From an uncultured Eubacterium sp. (GTDB lineage Bacteria > Bacillota > Clostridia > Lachnospirales > Lachnospiraceae), in NCBI GenBank assembly GCA_900548465.1, contig URKY01000013.1, forward strand, positions 1 to 52,316: 52,316 nucleotides of DNA, written 5' to 3'. The position numbers and the translations under genes are program-made. The notes beneath the pieces were generated by a model that searched no databases, was not told where the DNA came from, and saw only the letters and a program-made list of their open reading frames with translations. Position 1 is the stretch's first letter. Each line of letters starts with the position of its first letter. Below are positions 41,920 through 50,752 of the stretch, piece after piece.

Positions 41920-42837
41920 ATGCTATCAATAATTTTACCTAGTTATAATGAAGGAAAAAATATATCAAAAGCTTCCGGTGTCATTTCGGAATTATTGGCA
42001 TCAAACAATATTCCTTACGAGCTTATTTTCGTAGATGATGGTTCAAAAGATGATACATGGAACGAAATAGAAAAGGCTTCAAAGGGCAATCCTAATGTTG
42101 TTGGAATTCATTTTTCAAGAAATTTCGGCAAGGAATCAGCTCTTTTTGCAGGATTGGCTGAATCTACAGGTGATGCCTGCATTGTTATGGATTGCGACTT
42201 GCAGCATCCCCCTGAAACATTAATAGAAATGTATCGTTTGTGGCAGGAAGGCTATGAAGTTGTTGAAGGTGTAAAGAGAAGCCGTGGTAAAGAAAGCATT
42301 CTCCACAAGGCCAGCGCCGGATTATTTTACAAACTTATTTCCAAAGCCGTGAAAATTGATATGTCCCGTGCCTCAGATTTTAAACTTTTAGACCGTAAGG
42401 CTGTTGACTCACTTCTTGCTATGCCTGAGAGAAACGCATTCTTTAGAGCATTGTCAGCATGGATTGGGTACAAAACAACAACTGTGGAATTTGACGTAAG
42501 AGAAAGAGAAGAAGGTGAATCAAAGTGGTCAACCTGGTCACTGATAAAATACGCCATTACAAATATTGTTGCTTTTTCAGCTGCTCCAATGCAGGTTGTA
42601 ACAATTGCCGGAGTTCTGGTTTTCCTTTTTGCAATCATCCTTGGCATTCAGACTCTTATAAAATTCTTTATGGGACATGCCGTTGCAGGATTTACTACTG
42701 TAATTCTTCTGATTCTTATAATTGGAAGTATCATAATGATAAGTTTAGGCATTATCGGATATTACATTTCTAAGATTTATGAGGAAGTAAAAGGCAGACC
42801 AAAATATATAATATCGAAAAAAATCAACAAAAAATAA
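41920..42837 (+). CDS. Polyprenyl-phosphate glycosyltransferase, GtrB/YkcC-like GT2
   Basis: The 305-residue protein has a DPM1-like GT-A domain (LSIILPSYNEGKNISKASGV, VDDGSKDDTWNEI, HFSRNFGKESALFAGLA, MDCDLQHPPETL with the D-x-D site) and two C-terminal membrane helices. Enzymes of this build transfer a sugar from a nucleotide donor to undecaprenyl phosphate, giving the substrate for outside-acting GT-C transferases. The ATG at 41920 lies behind AAAGGA; the TTG at 41899 is less likely. It heads the 41.9-45.8 kb plus-strand unit, five bases or so before the next gene. Confidence 0.93.
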   Translation: MLSIILPSYNEGKNISKASGVISELLASNNIPYELIFVDDGSKDDTWNEIEKASKGNPNVVGIHFSRNFGKESALFAGLAESTGDACIVMDCDLQHPPETLIEMYRLWQEGYEVVEGVKRSRGKESILHKASAGLFYKLISKAVKIDMSRASDFKLLDRKAVDSLLAMPERNAFFRALSAWIGYKTTTVEFDVREREEGESKWSTWSLIKYAITNIVAFSAAPMQVVTIAGVLVFLFAIILGIQTLIKFFMGHAVAGFTTVILLILIIGSIIMISLGIIGYYISKIYEEVKGRPKYIISKKINKK

Positions 42838-42857
42838 CACAGGTGAGGAGATTTATT

Positions 42858-44747
42858 TTGAAAAACAAAAAAACACATTTACTTAAGTATCTTATTTTTG
42901 GATTTTTATCATCGGTTTCATTAAACCTTTCACTACAGGTTGTTACAAACAAGGCTATTGAAGACGAAATTTCAATGAAAAATCCAAACGCATTGTTCCG
43001 TTTACTTTGGGACTTTAAGAGATCTTTATCTGGCTATAATATGCAGGCTCTTGTAGTTGTTGTTGCCCTGACATTGCTTTTTTACACAATTTCCAAGTAT
43101 ATGACAAAATTTGTTCCATGCGCGGCAGTAACTTCTGCTATTTTTACATTTTTCCAGATATTTGGTTCTTCATTTAAACATACAGCAAGCTGGGATTTCG
43201 TTTTTGGTTCAACAAGAAATGTAATCAAGTCAATTGTTTCAGCAACAGGCTATGGAATTTTATTTTACTTTTTAATTTGTGGTGTACTGCTATTCTTCAA
43301 AAGATTCAGTTTTATTAAGGAAGATTCAAAGGTACAAAGTTGGTTTACAAATAATAGAAAATCATTGTTTATTGTAGCCGGTCTTATTTTATTAATGTGG
43401 CTTCCTTATTATATAGCAGCATTTCCGGGCCTAACAAACTTTGACTTCTTTGATATGTTGGACACTTTCTATGGAAAAAATACAAACAGTCTACGTATTG
43501 TAATTCCTATTGACCCAAGTGTTACACTTAACAACAACAATCCGGTATTACAGACACTTATGGCTGTAGGCTTTATCAAACTTGGAAATATTCTTGGTTC
43601 GCCATATATCGGACTGTTTTTATTTATTGTTATTCAGGCTGTATTATTTGCTCTGGTTTTATCATACACAATCAGATTTTTAGCAAAGAAAAATATTAAT
43701 AAAACATTGAGAATAATATTACTTTTAATGTTTGGACTTATTCCGGTTCATGCTAACTTCGCATTTACCACATTAAAGGATACTAACTTTGCATTTACAA
43801 CCCTGTTGTATCTGCTGTTTTTAATAGATTTTGTATTAGACACGGAAGCATTTATTGCAAAGAAATCAAATCTTGTCAAATTAGCTCTTTTGACATTAAT
43901 TATGATGTTCCTTAGAAACAACGGATTATACGTAGTTGCGATTACTGCTGTTGTATTCCTTATTGCTTACAGGAAATACTTCAAGAAGATTGCAATTGCA
44001 TTTATACTTCCAATTCTTCTTTTTGAAATTACGACTCAGGTTATTTACCCTGCGTTAAAAATTTCTCCGGGTAGTTCTGCTGAAGCATACTCAATACCTT
44101 TCCAGCAGGCTGCAAGGGTTCTAAAAGAACACGGAGACGACATTCCACAGGAAGATAAGGATAAGTTTAAGGCGGTCTTCTTTAATAAAGACATTGAAAA
44201 CAGATATGATCCTGAAATTTCCGATCCGGTAAAATCAAGATTTGATAAAAATACAACACCTGAACAGTTATCAGACTTTTTCTCTGTATGGCTTAAATAC
44301 TTAGGAAAGTATCCTGATGTCTACGTTCAGGCAACAATGAATAACTGTTATGGATATTTCTATCCTGAAGCTGAAAAGTGGCTTGTTTATCCGGATATTG
44401 CCGAAACCGGAAAGCCTTACGGACTTGAAAGTCCTAAGTCACTTTCACGTGTACGTATTCAGATGGGTAATCTCTGTTACGTATTTAGAAGACTTCCCGG
44501 ACTTGGAATGCTTGAAAGCATAGGCTTCTACGTTTGGGGAATTATCCTTGTCATTACGGCATTTGTATATTTCAGGGATAAAAAGAAAATATTAATGTTA
44601 ACACCAATACTTGTACTTTTACTAACATGTATTGCAAGTCCTGCAAACACTTTGATAAGATATGTATATCCGGCAGTATTAAGTGCCCCTGTATTTATTT
44701 TCATTGTGGGTTATAATGTAAATAAGAACAATAATAAAGAACTCTAG
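42858..44747 (+). CDS. Multi-membrane protein, GT-C-like (DUF6020 type)
   Basis: The 629-residue protein has 12 or so predicted membrane helices and a large loop between about 410 and 545. AAFPGLTNFDFFDML in an outer loop resembles the aspartate-bearing first loop of GT-C glycosyltransferases, and FAFTTLKDTNFAFTTLLYLL and MMFLRNNGLYVVAIT fit DUF6020 proteins as I recall them. It would transfer a sugar from a polyprenyl-phosphate donor to an acceptor outside the cell; this is inference. The TTG at 42858 is preferred because GAGGAG lies seven bases upstream of it; the GTG at 42843 overlaps that site. Confidence 0.8.
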   Translation: MKNKKTHLLKYLIFGFLSSVSLNLSLQVVTNKAIEDEISMKNPNALFRLLWDFKRSLSGYNMQALVVVVALTLLFYTISKYMTKFVPCAAVTSAIFTFFQIFGSSFKHTASWDFVFGSTRNVIKSIVSATGYGILFYFLICGVLLFFKRFSFIKEDSKVQSWFTNNRKSLFIVAGLILLMWLPYYIAAFPGLTNFDFFDMLDTFYGKNTNSLRIVIPIDPSVTLNNNNPVLQTLMAVGFIKLGNILGSPYIGLFLFIVIQAVLFALVLSYTIRFLAKKNINKTLRIILLLMFGLIPVHANFAFTTLKDTNFAFTTLLYLLFLIDFVLDTEAFIAKKSNLVKLALLTLIMMFLRNNGLYVVAITAVVFLIAYRKYFKKIAIAFILPILLFEITTQVIYPALKISPGSSAEAYSIPFQQAARVLKEHGDDIPQEDKDKFKAVFFNKDIENRYDPEISDPVKSRFDKNTTPEQLSDFFSVWLKYLGKYPDVYVQATMNNCYGYFYPEAEKWLVYPDIAETGKPYGLESPKSLSRVRIQMGNLCYVFRRLPGLGMLESIGFYVWGIILVITAFVYFRDKKKILMLTPILVLLLTCIASPANTLIRYVYPAVLSAPVFIFIVGYNVNKNNNKEL

Positions 44748-44755
44748 GAGGAATT

Positions 44756-45460
44756 ATGAAGATACTCGTTATTATTCCGGCTTTCAATGAAAGCGATAAT
44801 ATTGAAACAGTAATCTCTAATATTGAAAACTGTGGTTTTGATGTAGATTATCTGGTCGTTAATGACTGTTCTACTGACAACACCCGCGAAATATTAGAAA
44901 AATGCCATGCTAATTATTTAAATTTACCTGTTAACTTAGGTATTGGTGGTGCCGTTCAGTCAGGTTATTTATATGCTGATATGTATGGTTATGACATTGC
45001 AATTCAGATTGATGGGGATGGTCAGCATGATCCAAAATACATTAAGGAACTAATTCAGCCTATATTAGATGGCAAAGCTGACATGACTGTAGGCTCACGA
45101 TTTATTGATAAGGAAGGTTTCCAGTCATCAAAACTCCGCCGTGCAGGGATTAATTTCTTAAGCGGTCTTATTAAGTTAATGTGTGGTAAGAAAGTCTACG
45201 ACGTAACAAGCGGATTTCGTGCCACTAATAAAAAGCTTACACATTTATTTGCAAAGGATTACGCTCAGGATTATCCTGAACCGGAAGCAATTGTTACAAG
45301 TGTAATGCACGGTGCCACAGTTGAAGAAGTTCCTGTAATTATGCATGAACGTCTCGGTGGCGAAAGTTCAATTAAAAGTTTTAAATCAATTTACTATATG
45401 ATTAAAGTATCTATTTCAATTATTTTGAAGAGATTTATAATTAGCATTGGGAGGAAATAA
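44756..45460 (+). CDS. GT2-family glycosyltransferase (DPM1-like, no membrane helices)
   Basis: The 234-residue protein is a GT-A domain alone: KILVIIPAFNESDNIETVIS, VVNDCSTDNTREIL, NLPVNLGIGGAVQSGYLYA, IQIDGDGQHDPKYIKEL (D-x-D) and DVTSGFRATNK. It lacks C-terminal helices, and the next gene encodes a DUF2304 membrane protein; this pair is often found together and may form a split polyprenyl-phosphate glycosyltransferase. AGGAGG precedes the ATG. Confidence 0.92.
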   Translation: MKILVIIPAFNESDNIETVISNIENCGFDVDYLVVNDCSTDNTREILEKCHANYLNLPVNLGIGGAVQSGYLYADMYGYDIAIQIDGDGQHDPKYIKELIQPILDGKADMTVGSRFIDKEGFQSSKLRRAGINFLSGLIKLMCGKKVYDVTSGFRATNKKLTHLFAKDYAQDYPEPEAIVTSVMHGATVEEVPVIMHERLGGESSIKSFKSIYYMIKVSISIILKRFIISIGRK

Positions 45461-45462
45461 GC

Positions 45463-45822
45463 ATGAATTTATATTTAAGAATATCATTAATTGTTGCAAT
45501 TATATTATACTTTGTTTTTCTATTTACCCTCTTGAAGCGAAACAGCCTTGCTCTTAAGTACACACTCCTCTGGTTACTTACAGGCATCATAATGCTTCTT
45601 GTGGTAATTTTCCCGGGAATTCTGGAAGTTCCTCTTCGTGCTATAGGCATTGTTGAGTGGACAAATGGAATTTTTGCATTGATACTTTTATTCTTAATTG
45701 TAATCTGCATTACCATTACCTCCATTGTTTCAAAAATGAATGAGCACAATCGTAAGCTTACACAGCAATGTGCCATATATGAAAAGCGTATTAGAGAATT
45801 AGAAGAAAAAATAGGAAAATAA
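45463..45822 (+). CDS. DUF2304 membrane protein
   Basis: The 119-residue protein has three membrane helices (ISLIVAIILYFVFLFTLL, YTLLWLLTGIIMLLVVIFPG, NGIFALILLFLIVICITI) and a short charged coiled coil (KLTQQCAIYEKRIRELEEKI). This is the DUF2304 pattern. The gene starts two bases after the GT2 stop; its ribosome-binding site (GGGAGG) is inside the last GT2 codons, so they are coupled. It probably anchors the GT2 partner at the membrane. Confidence 0.92.
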   Translation: MNLYLRISLIVAIILYFVFLFTLLKRNSLALKYTLLWLLTGIIMLLVVIFPGILEVPLRAIGIVEWTNGIFALILLFLIVICITITSIVSKMNEHNRKLTQQCAIYEKRIRELEEKIGK

Positions 45823-45836
45823 AAATTATAAACCAT

Positions 45837-45879
45837 AAAAAAGAGGATTGCCTTCAACATGTTGGCAATCCTCTTTTTT
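45837..45879. terminator. Bidirectional Rho-independent terminator
   Basis: AAAAAGAGGATTGCC and GGCAATCCTCTTTTTT pair fully around an 11-base loop between convergent genes. Confidence 0.92.
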
Positions 45880-45889
45880 GTACTAAATA

Positions 45890-48451
45890 TTATATAACAC
45901 GTTTAATATCTTTTTTATTTGTAATCTTTAAGTTTGGAAGAGATCTTCTAAAAGCATATTCCCTTACTTTCTTTTTAATCTCACGACGCTGTGGCTTATG
46001 TTCCTTATCAGTGGTCTTCCAGATTTCATCTTCCTCTCTTGTAATAAACTTGCAGTATTTATAAATGAAATAAGTTACCTTCTTATTATACTCCTCAAAG
46101 AACCATTCATTCATTAATGTATGGAAATATACATCTCTAATGGCAAACACTACATTTTCGCCATTATTTTCTTCAATAAACTTATCATATTCTTCTTTTG
46201 TATCAATTCTTTCAAGCTGTACGCAAACCTTTCGTTCTATATCTTTGTTAAAGCCATAGTCTTCTATGTCTACACCTCTTGTGCTTCCTGTCATAATACA
46301 GTCCAAAATATTCTTTGTCGCATCTATTGATTCTCTCTTCAAAATCTTGTCAAAATAATCTTTATTCTTACTGTAATCCTGACTGAAAATTTCGTCATTC
46401 TTAATTATCTTACAAAGCTTATCAATATCATAAACAAGTTCAAACGGTAAATCCTTAATATCTAAGTACATACCTCTTTCATCCATATATTCATCATAAT
46501 CAAAAGCAAATAAGATAATTGGCTTACCTGTAATTGAATAATCAAAGAATATACTTGAATAGTCAGTAATCAAAGCATCCGTACTATTAATAAATTCATA
46601 GTTTGGAACATCATTTGGGAAAGGTTTAATATACTTAAATTCATTGTAATCAATATCTTCCTTTGTATTAGGATGAAGATTTACAAACATAACATGATTT
46701 TCATCCAAAACTTCATCAAACTGCTTTAATATCTTTGTAAACATATCTGATTTTGCAATCTTATAACTGTTAGCCCCACGCCATGTTGGCATATAAGCAT
46801 AAACTGTTTTTCCTTCAAGTCCTAATTTCTTCTTAACTTCAACTCCTGCTTCCTTATCACTGAATATGCAGTTTCTTGGATATCCACCTACAACAGTTTT
46901 TCCTGTGTACAGTTTGTCCAAATTATAATCTTCCATCATATGTTCCTTTGTGTATTCATTAGGGAACAGCAAATGACTTGCCTGAAGGAAGTTATGCTGG
47001 ATATTATTCATGGACTCTATTCCCTTTTTCATATTTTTTCCAAGGGTCTTAAGTGGTGTTCCATGCCATGTATTCAGATAAACCTGCTCATCCTTTCTAA
47101 TAAACCAAAGCGGGAATGAAACATTGTTAATTAAGTACTTAGCCGTTGCAAGAACCTTATAGTATTTCTTGCTGGATAGTTTAACAAGCTTAACATTAAG
47201 CTTGTTTGCCTTAATGAACTTTTTATTTAATTTATAATTCGTTGCTGTCGTTGTGCAGTATATTTCATATTTCTTACCACTGGCAAGCATCTCCTTCATA
47301 ATTGCATAAGGAGAATCTGAGATATTTTTTCCATGGAATGATTCAATAAGAACACGGTTATTTACAACCTTGTCGTTCTCAAAATACTTAACATATTCAT
47401 ATCTCAGCTCACCACCACGTCTGTAGTGTTTCTGATCCCATTCCTTGAATTTTACAACCCATGTATATGGCATTCTTGCAACAAACCACCAATATGCCTT
47501 TCTCTTATAGAACCAACGTTTAACATTTCTATCAAGTGGCAAACCAAATCTCTGGTATGTTCCGGAATTTTTCTTCCAGTCCGGGAAGTACTTATTCAGT
47601 ACACCAAAGCCTTCCTTTACCAGTTTCTTTTTCATCTTCCTGTCATCAAATCTGTCAAATTCAATAAATCTGAAGTAAGTATGTCTTAAAGTAATAACTA
47701 CAAGTCTGTCTCTGAACTCATCAAAAAGTCCTGCATCCTTAAATCTCTGATTAAACAAATCAAGAGATTTCATTATAAGTACCTTTGATTTATTAAATGT
47801 AGCTGTTATAGAGTCTTTTCTTTCAACTATATAGTAGTAAAGCTGCTCGTCTACCTTTGACACTCTGTTTGCCATTGCAATGAGAAGATACATTGTAGGA
47901 ATATCCTCATAAATATATCCCTTCGGGAACTGAACTCCACTCCTCTTTAACAAATCCCACTTAACAAGTTTGTTCCATGCATATGGTGCGCTCATTTCTA
48001 TAAGCATAGGATTTTCACTTGCTGATTTTCCGTATTCATCCATATTACCATACTGTGCACGAGTCATTGTATATGTTGCATCATTAACTTTATAATATCC
48101 ACATACGACAAGTTCTGAATCCTCTTCAATTGCTTTATTATATAGTTTCTCATACATTGTCTCGTCTACATAGTCGTCGCTATCAACAAATGCAACATAT
48201 TCACCTTCAACAAACTGCATTCCGTAGTTTCTTGCGTCTGAAAGTCCTCCATTTTCCTTAATATAGCCCTTCAACTTATCAGGATACTCTTTTTCAAATC
48301 TGTCAATAATCTCCTGACTGTTATCAGGACTTCCATCATTTACAACAATAATCTGTATGTCCTGTAACGTCTGATTCACTAATGAATTTAAGCATCTTTC
48401 CAAATATTTTTCTACATTGTAAACTGGAACAATTACGCTAACTTTTTTCAT
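45890..48451 (-). CDS. Fused GT2 glycosyltransferase - CDP-glycerol glycerophosphotransferase, long form
   Basis: The 853-residue protein is the fifth glycerophosphotransferase of the window, outside the main operon. Residues 1-230 are GT2 (VSVIVPVYNVEKYLERCLNS, AFVDSDDYV at 87-95). The transferase domain from about 385 has WHGTPLKTLG (near 462), FVNLHPNTKED and ITDYSSIFFDYSITGKP. A tail of about 115 residues beyond it (after 740) is charged and matches nothing I know. The ATG directly follows the stop of the DUF5662 gene (TAAATG), with GAGGAG in the end of that gene, so they are coupled. Confidence 0.92.
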   Translation of the reverse strand: MKKVSVIVPVYNVEKYLERCLNSLVNQTLQDIQIIVVNDGSPDNSQEIIDRFEKEYPDKLKGYIKENGGLSDARNYGMQFVEGEYVAFVDSDDYVDETMYEKLYNKAIEEDSELVVCGYYKVNDATYTMTRAQYGNMDEYGKSASENPMLIEMSAPYAWNKLVKWDLLKRSGVQFPKGYIYEDIPTMYLLIAMANRVSKVDEQLYYYIVERKDSITATFNKSKVLIMKSLDLFNQRFKDAGLFDEFRDRLVVITLRHTYFRFIEFDRFDDRKMKKKLVKEGFGVLNKYFPDWKKNSGTYQRFGLPLDRNVKRWFYKRKAYWWFVARMPYTWVVKFKEWDQKHYRRGGELRYEYVKYFENDKVVNNRVLIESFHGKNISDSPYAIMKEMLASGKKYEIYCTTTATNYKLNKKFIKANKLNVKLVKLSSKKYYKVLATAKYLINNVSFPLWFIRKDEQVYLNTWHGTPLKTLGKNMKKGIESMNNIQHNFLQASHLLFPNEYTKEHMMEDYNLDKLYTGKTVVGGYPRNCIFSDKEAGVEVKKKLGLEGKTVYAYMPTWRGANSYKIAKSDMFTKILKQFDEVLDENHVMFVNLHPNTKEDIDYNEFKYIKPFPNDVPNYEFINSTDALITDYSSIFFDYSITGKPIILFAFDYDEYMDERGMYLDIKDLPFELVYDIDKLCKIIKNDEIFSQDYSKNKDYFDKILKRESIDATKNILDCIMTGSTRGVDIEDYGFNKDIERKVCVQLERIDTKEEYDKFIEENNGENVVFAIRDVYFHTLMNEWFFEEYNKKVTYFIYKYCKFITREEDEIWKTTDKEHKPQRREIKKKVREYAFRRSLPNLKITNKKDIKRVI

Positions 48452-49003
48452 TTACTTCTCCTCTTTATACTTTCTAAGTTTTTCCCTAATATATTTAAAT
48501 GTTTCTTCTTCTCCTTTTTCAGCATTCATTACAAGTAATGTTTCAATTTCATCTCTTGTCTTTAAATTAATGCTTTTATGGGGTTTTCTATATTCAAAAT
48601 ATTCTAACGGAGACCTGTCAGTATATTGCTTTCCATTATAAATTTTACTTGCCGCTAATCTGTCGCAAAACATCTCTGCAACATAATTGTAAGGCATCTC
48701 AACAGGTTCATTACGCTTAGTTTCTAAATTATAATCAACCCAGAACTCATAATGATGCTTGTTTCTTCCTTTATGGTGCATCCATGCCATAGAATATCCG
48801 TACTCCTCTCTTTCCCCTTCATTGGGACTACGGGTTCCGGTGTAATATCTGACCCCGGGAATAAATTCCTGCAAAGAATATTTTGACAAATCATGTCGCA
48901 AACCCTGCCATAAAATACCGGCCTTTGCGCAATGTCTGATTACCATATGTCTGTGCCTTGTTATCGTCAAAAAATGACCTGTCAGTCTTTTAAAAAAATT
49001 CAT
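48452..49003 (-). CDS. DUF5662 family protein
   Basis: The 183-residue protein has the DUF5662 pattern: HRHMVIRHCAKAGILWQGL, RHDLSKYSLQEF, AWMHHKGRNKHHYEFWVDY and PYNYVAEMFCDRLAAS. The many conserved histidines and the RHD and HHKGRNKHH groups suggest a metal-dependent HD-like hydrolase; no activity is known to me. It is coupled to the GT2-glycerophosphotransferase gene downstream, an association that hints at a role in the polymer pathway (inference). Confidence 0.88.
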   Translation of the reverse strand: MNFFKRLTGHFLTITRHRHMVIRHCAKAGILWQGLRHDLSKYSLQEFIPGVRYYTGTRSPNEGEREEYGYSMAWMHHKGRNKHHYEFWVDYNLETKRNEPVEMPYNYVAEMFCDRLAASKIYNGKQYTDRSPLEYFEYRKPHKSINLKTRDEIETLLVMNAEKGEEETFKYIREKLRKYKEEK

Positions 49004-49034
49004 ATAATTCTATAGTCTCCTAAACATCCTATGT

Positions 49035-49063
49035 ATTATACCATATTTGGTCACATTTTTGAA
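49035..49063 (-). promoter_or_regulatory. Promoter of DUF5662-glycerophosphotransferase
   Basis: On the minus strand TTCAAA (49058-49063), 17 bases, TATAAT (49035-49040), about 32 bases before the start. Confidence 0.5.
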
Positions 49064-49070
49064 ATCTATG

Positions 49071-50621
49071 TTATACTCTTTCTTTTTTACTTTTGAATTT
49101 CTCCAGAACATTTTGCAATCCTATTGGGGCTAATATTACATAGAAAGGAACGTATATATAGAAATATCTTGCCCTTGGCTCAAATAAAGTTTCAAACATG
49201 GTCAGACCTATAATAGACAATGCCATCACCAAAATTGCCTCATTTATATTCTTCTCTCTCCTCATACAGCTTAATGCACAAAGTAAAAGGCACATTATCC
49301 ATGTAAACTGCTTGATTATTGCAAATATCCTATAATAGTCACCTGTGTTGTATATACATTTCTTCAGGAAACCTGATATGCCGGGAACTCTATCTTTGTA
49401 TATTTTTTTGTAAAAATAACTTCCTGCCTCCTGTCCCCAGCCAAACATACCGTTACCATAGTTTGATACGGTCTTTCTCGTAATATGTTTTGCCATTCTT
49501 CCCGGAGTAAAAGATTTAAGACGTTTTATGCTCTCATCAATATTTGCCCTTTTTCTTTCCTCTTTGGTTTCAATTGTATTTGAAAAAACAATATCATCCC
49601 TATTGTATATTCCACCGGATTCTTCATTTAATCCCATCATAAAAAAGTGAGTCATTCCAAACTCTGCTTCCTTATCAATATTAAACGAAAGTGTGGAAAC
49701 AACCTTTCCAATACCAATGTTTAAAAGCATTACTACGACCATTGCCGGCACAACTGCCTTTATAAGGCGAAGGAATATCTTCTTATTATATTCAGCATAT
49801 ATTGCCTGTATAATAACTATTGCAATAAATACTATTACTGTCTGAGGCTTTATTTTATAACCAATAAAAGTAATAACTATTATAAAAAACCATTTAAGGT
49901 ACGTATATTTTTCTGTCTTTAATGTTGTCCATATCCACAAAATAAGCACCGGAATAATTAATGCTATTGAATCTGAATATGGGACAATTGTCCAGAATGC
50001 TGAACCAACCAGAATAAAATAAAACGCCCATGTACACCATGCTGCTTTGTAGCTATTGCTTATTTTTTCTGCAATCTTAAATGTCAGAAACCCTGTTATG
50101 GAATTCAAAACACACTGCCCTATTACTATCAGCTCTGTTCCTGTTTTTAGTGTTGACATCCCAATTAAATCTGCGAACTTATATGCAAGTATAAATAAAT
50201 ATTCTAAGAATAAGTTATTTGGAAATCTTGAAAAGTAATCATTATTTAAATTTCCTATTTTATTATGTGCAATATTAAATGCATTTACCGTAAGTACTTC
50301 TGAATCCCAGCTTGTCAAAAAGAAAACACTATAGCAGACAAACAATTGCAACATAAGCAATACCAGTGACGCTATAATAATTGTTTTTGATGATTTTAAT
50401 ATTTTAACATCATGAATGTTACTTCTTTTATATATGAAGCAAAACAAAATTACAAAAACAATTGCTATTAAAAGACAAATACCTGCGGGAATCAAAAAAT
50501 TCTGAACTGTAACATACGGACTTAAATAAGAAAAGCAGGCAACCATAAAGGTAACCATCAACATCATAATAACAAATACGAACTTGATGGCTGCCTGAAA
50601 AAAGCTTTTATAATTTTTCAT
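49071..50621 (-). CDS. Multi-membrane glycosyltransferase, GT-C/GT39-like
   Basis: The 516-residue protein has about eleven predicted helices. The first large outer loop has LTSWDSEVLTVNAFNIAH, fitting the acidic motif of GT-C transferases (ArnT/PMT/GT39 type), followed by NNLFLEYLFILAYKFADL. The C-terminus is LFEPRARYFYIYVPFYVILA. It probably transfers a sugar from polyprenyl phosphate to a surface polymer. The ATG at 50621 fits, with GGAGGAG 11-13 bases upstream; 50642 (TTG) overlaps that site. It is divergent from the GtrB-like gene at 50753, a natural donor-making partner. Confidence 0.85.
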   Translation of the reverse strand: MKNYKSFFQAAIKFVFVIMMLMVTFMVACFSYLSPYVTVQNFLIPAGICLLIAIVFVILFCFIYKRSNIHDVKILKSSKTIIIASLVLLMLQLFVCYSVFFLTSWDSEVLTVNAFNIAHNKIGNLNNDYFSRFPNNLFLEYLFILAYKFADLIGMSTLKTGTELIVIGQCVLNSITGFLTFKIAEKISNSYKAAWCTWAFYFILVGSAFWTIVPYSDSIALIIPVLILWIWTTLKTEKYTYLKWFFIIVITFIGYKIKPQTVIVFIAIVIIQAIYAEYNKKIFLRLIKAVVPAMVVVMLLNIGIGKVVSTLSFNIDKEAEFGMTHFFMMGLNEESGGIYNRDDIVFSNTIETKEERKRANIDESIKRLKSFTPGRMAKHITRKTVSNYGNGMFGWGQEAGSYFYKKIYKDRVPGISGFLKKCIYNTGDYYRIFAIIKQFTWIMCLLLCALSCMRREKNINEAILVMALSIIGLTMFETLFEPRARYFYIYVPFYVILAPIGLQNVLEKFKSKKERV

Positions 50622-50652
50622 AAGTAAATAATCTCCTCCCAAAACTATAAAT

Positions 50653-50681
50653 AATATATATCGTACTTACCAAAAAATCAA
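50653..50681 (-). promoter_or_regulatory. Promoter of the GT-C gene
   Basis: On the minus strand TTGATT (50676-50681), 17 bases, TATATT (50653-50658). Confidence 0.55.
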
Positions 50682-50699
50682 CAAAAAACGCCATATCAA

Positions 50700-50728
50700 T
50701 TGAAAAACCCCATATCTTTATGTATAAT
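50700..50728 (+). promoter_or_regulatory. Promoter of the GtrB-like gene
   Basis: TTGAAA (50700-50705), 17 bases ending in TG, TATAAT (50723-50728). The ATG at 50753 follows AAGGAGG. Confidence 0.7.
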
Positions 50729-50752
50729 TGACAGGTACGTAAGGAGGGTAAT

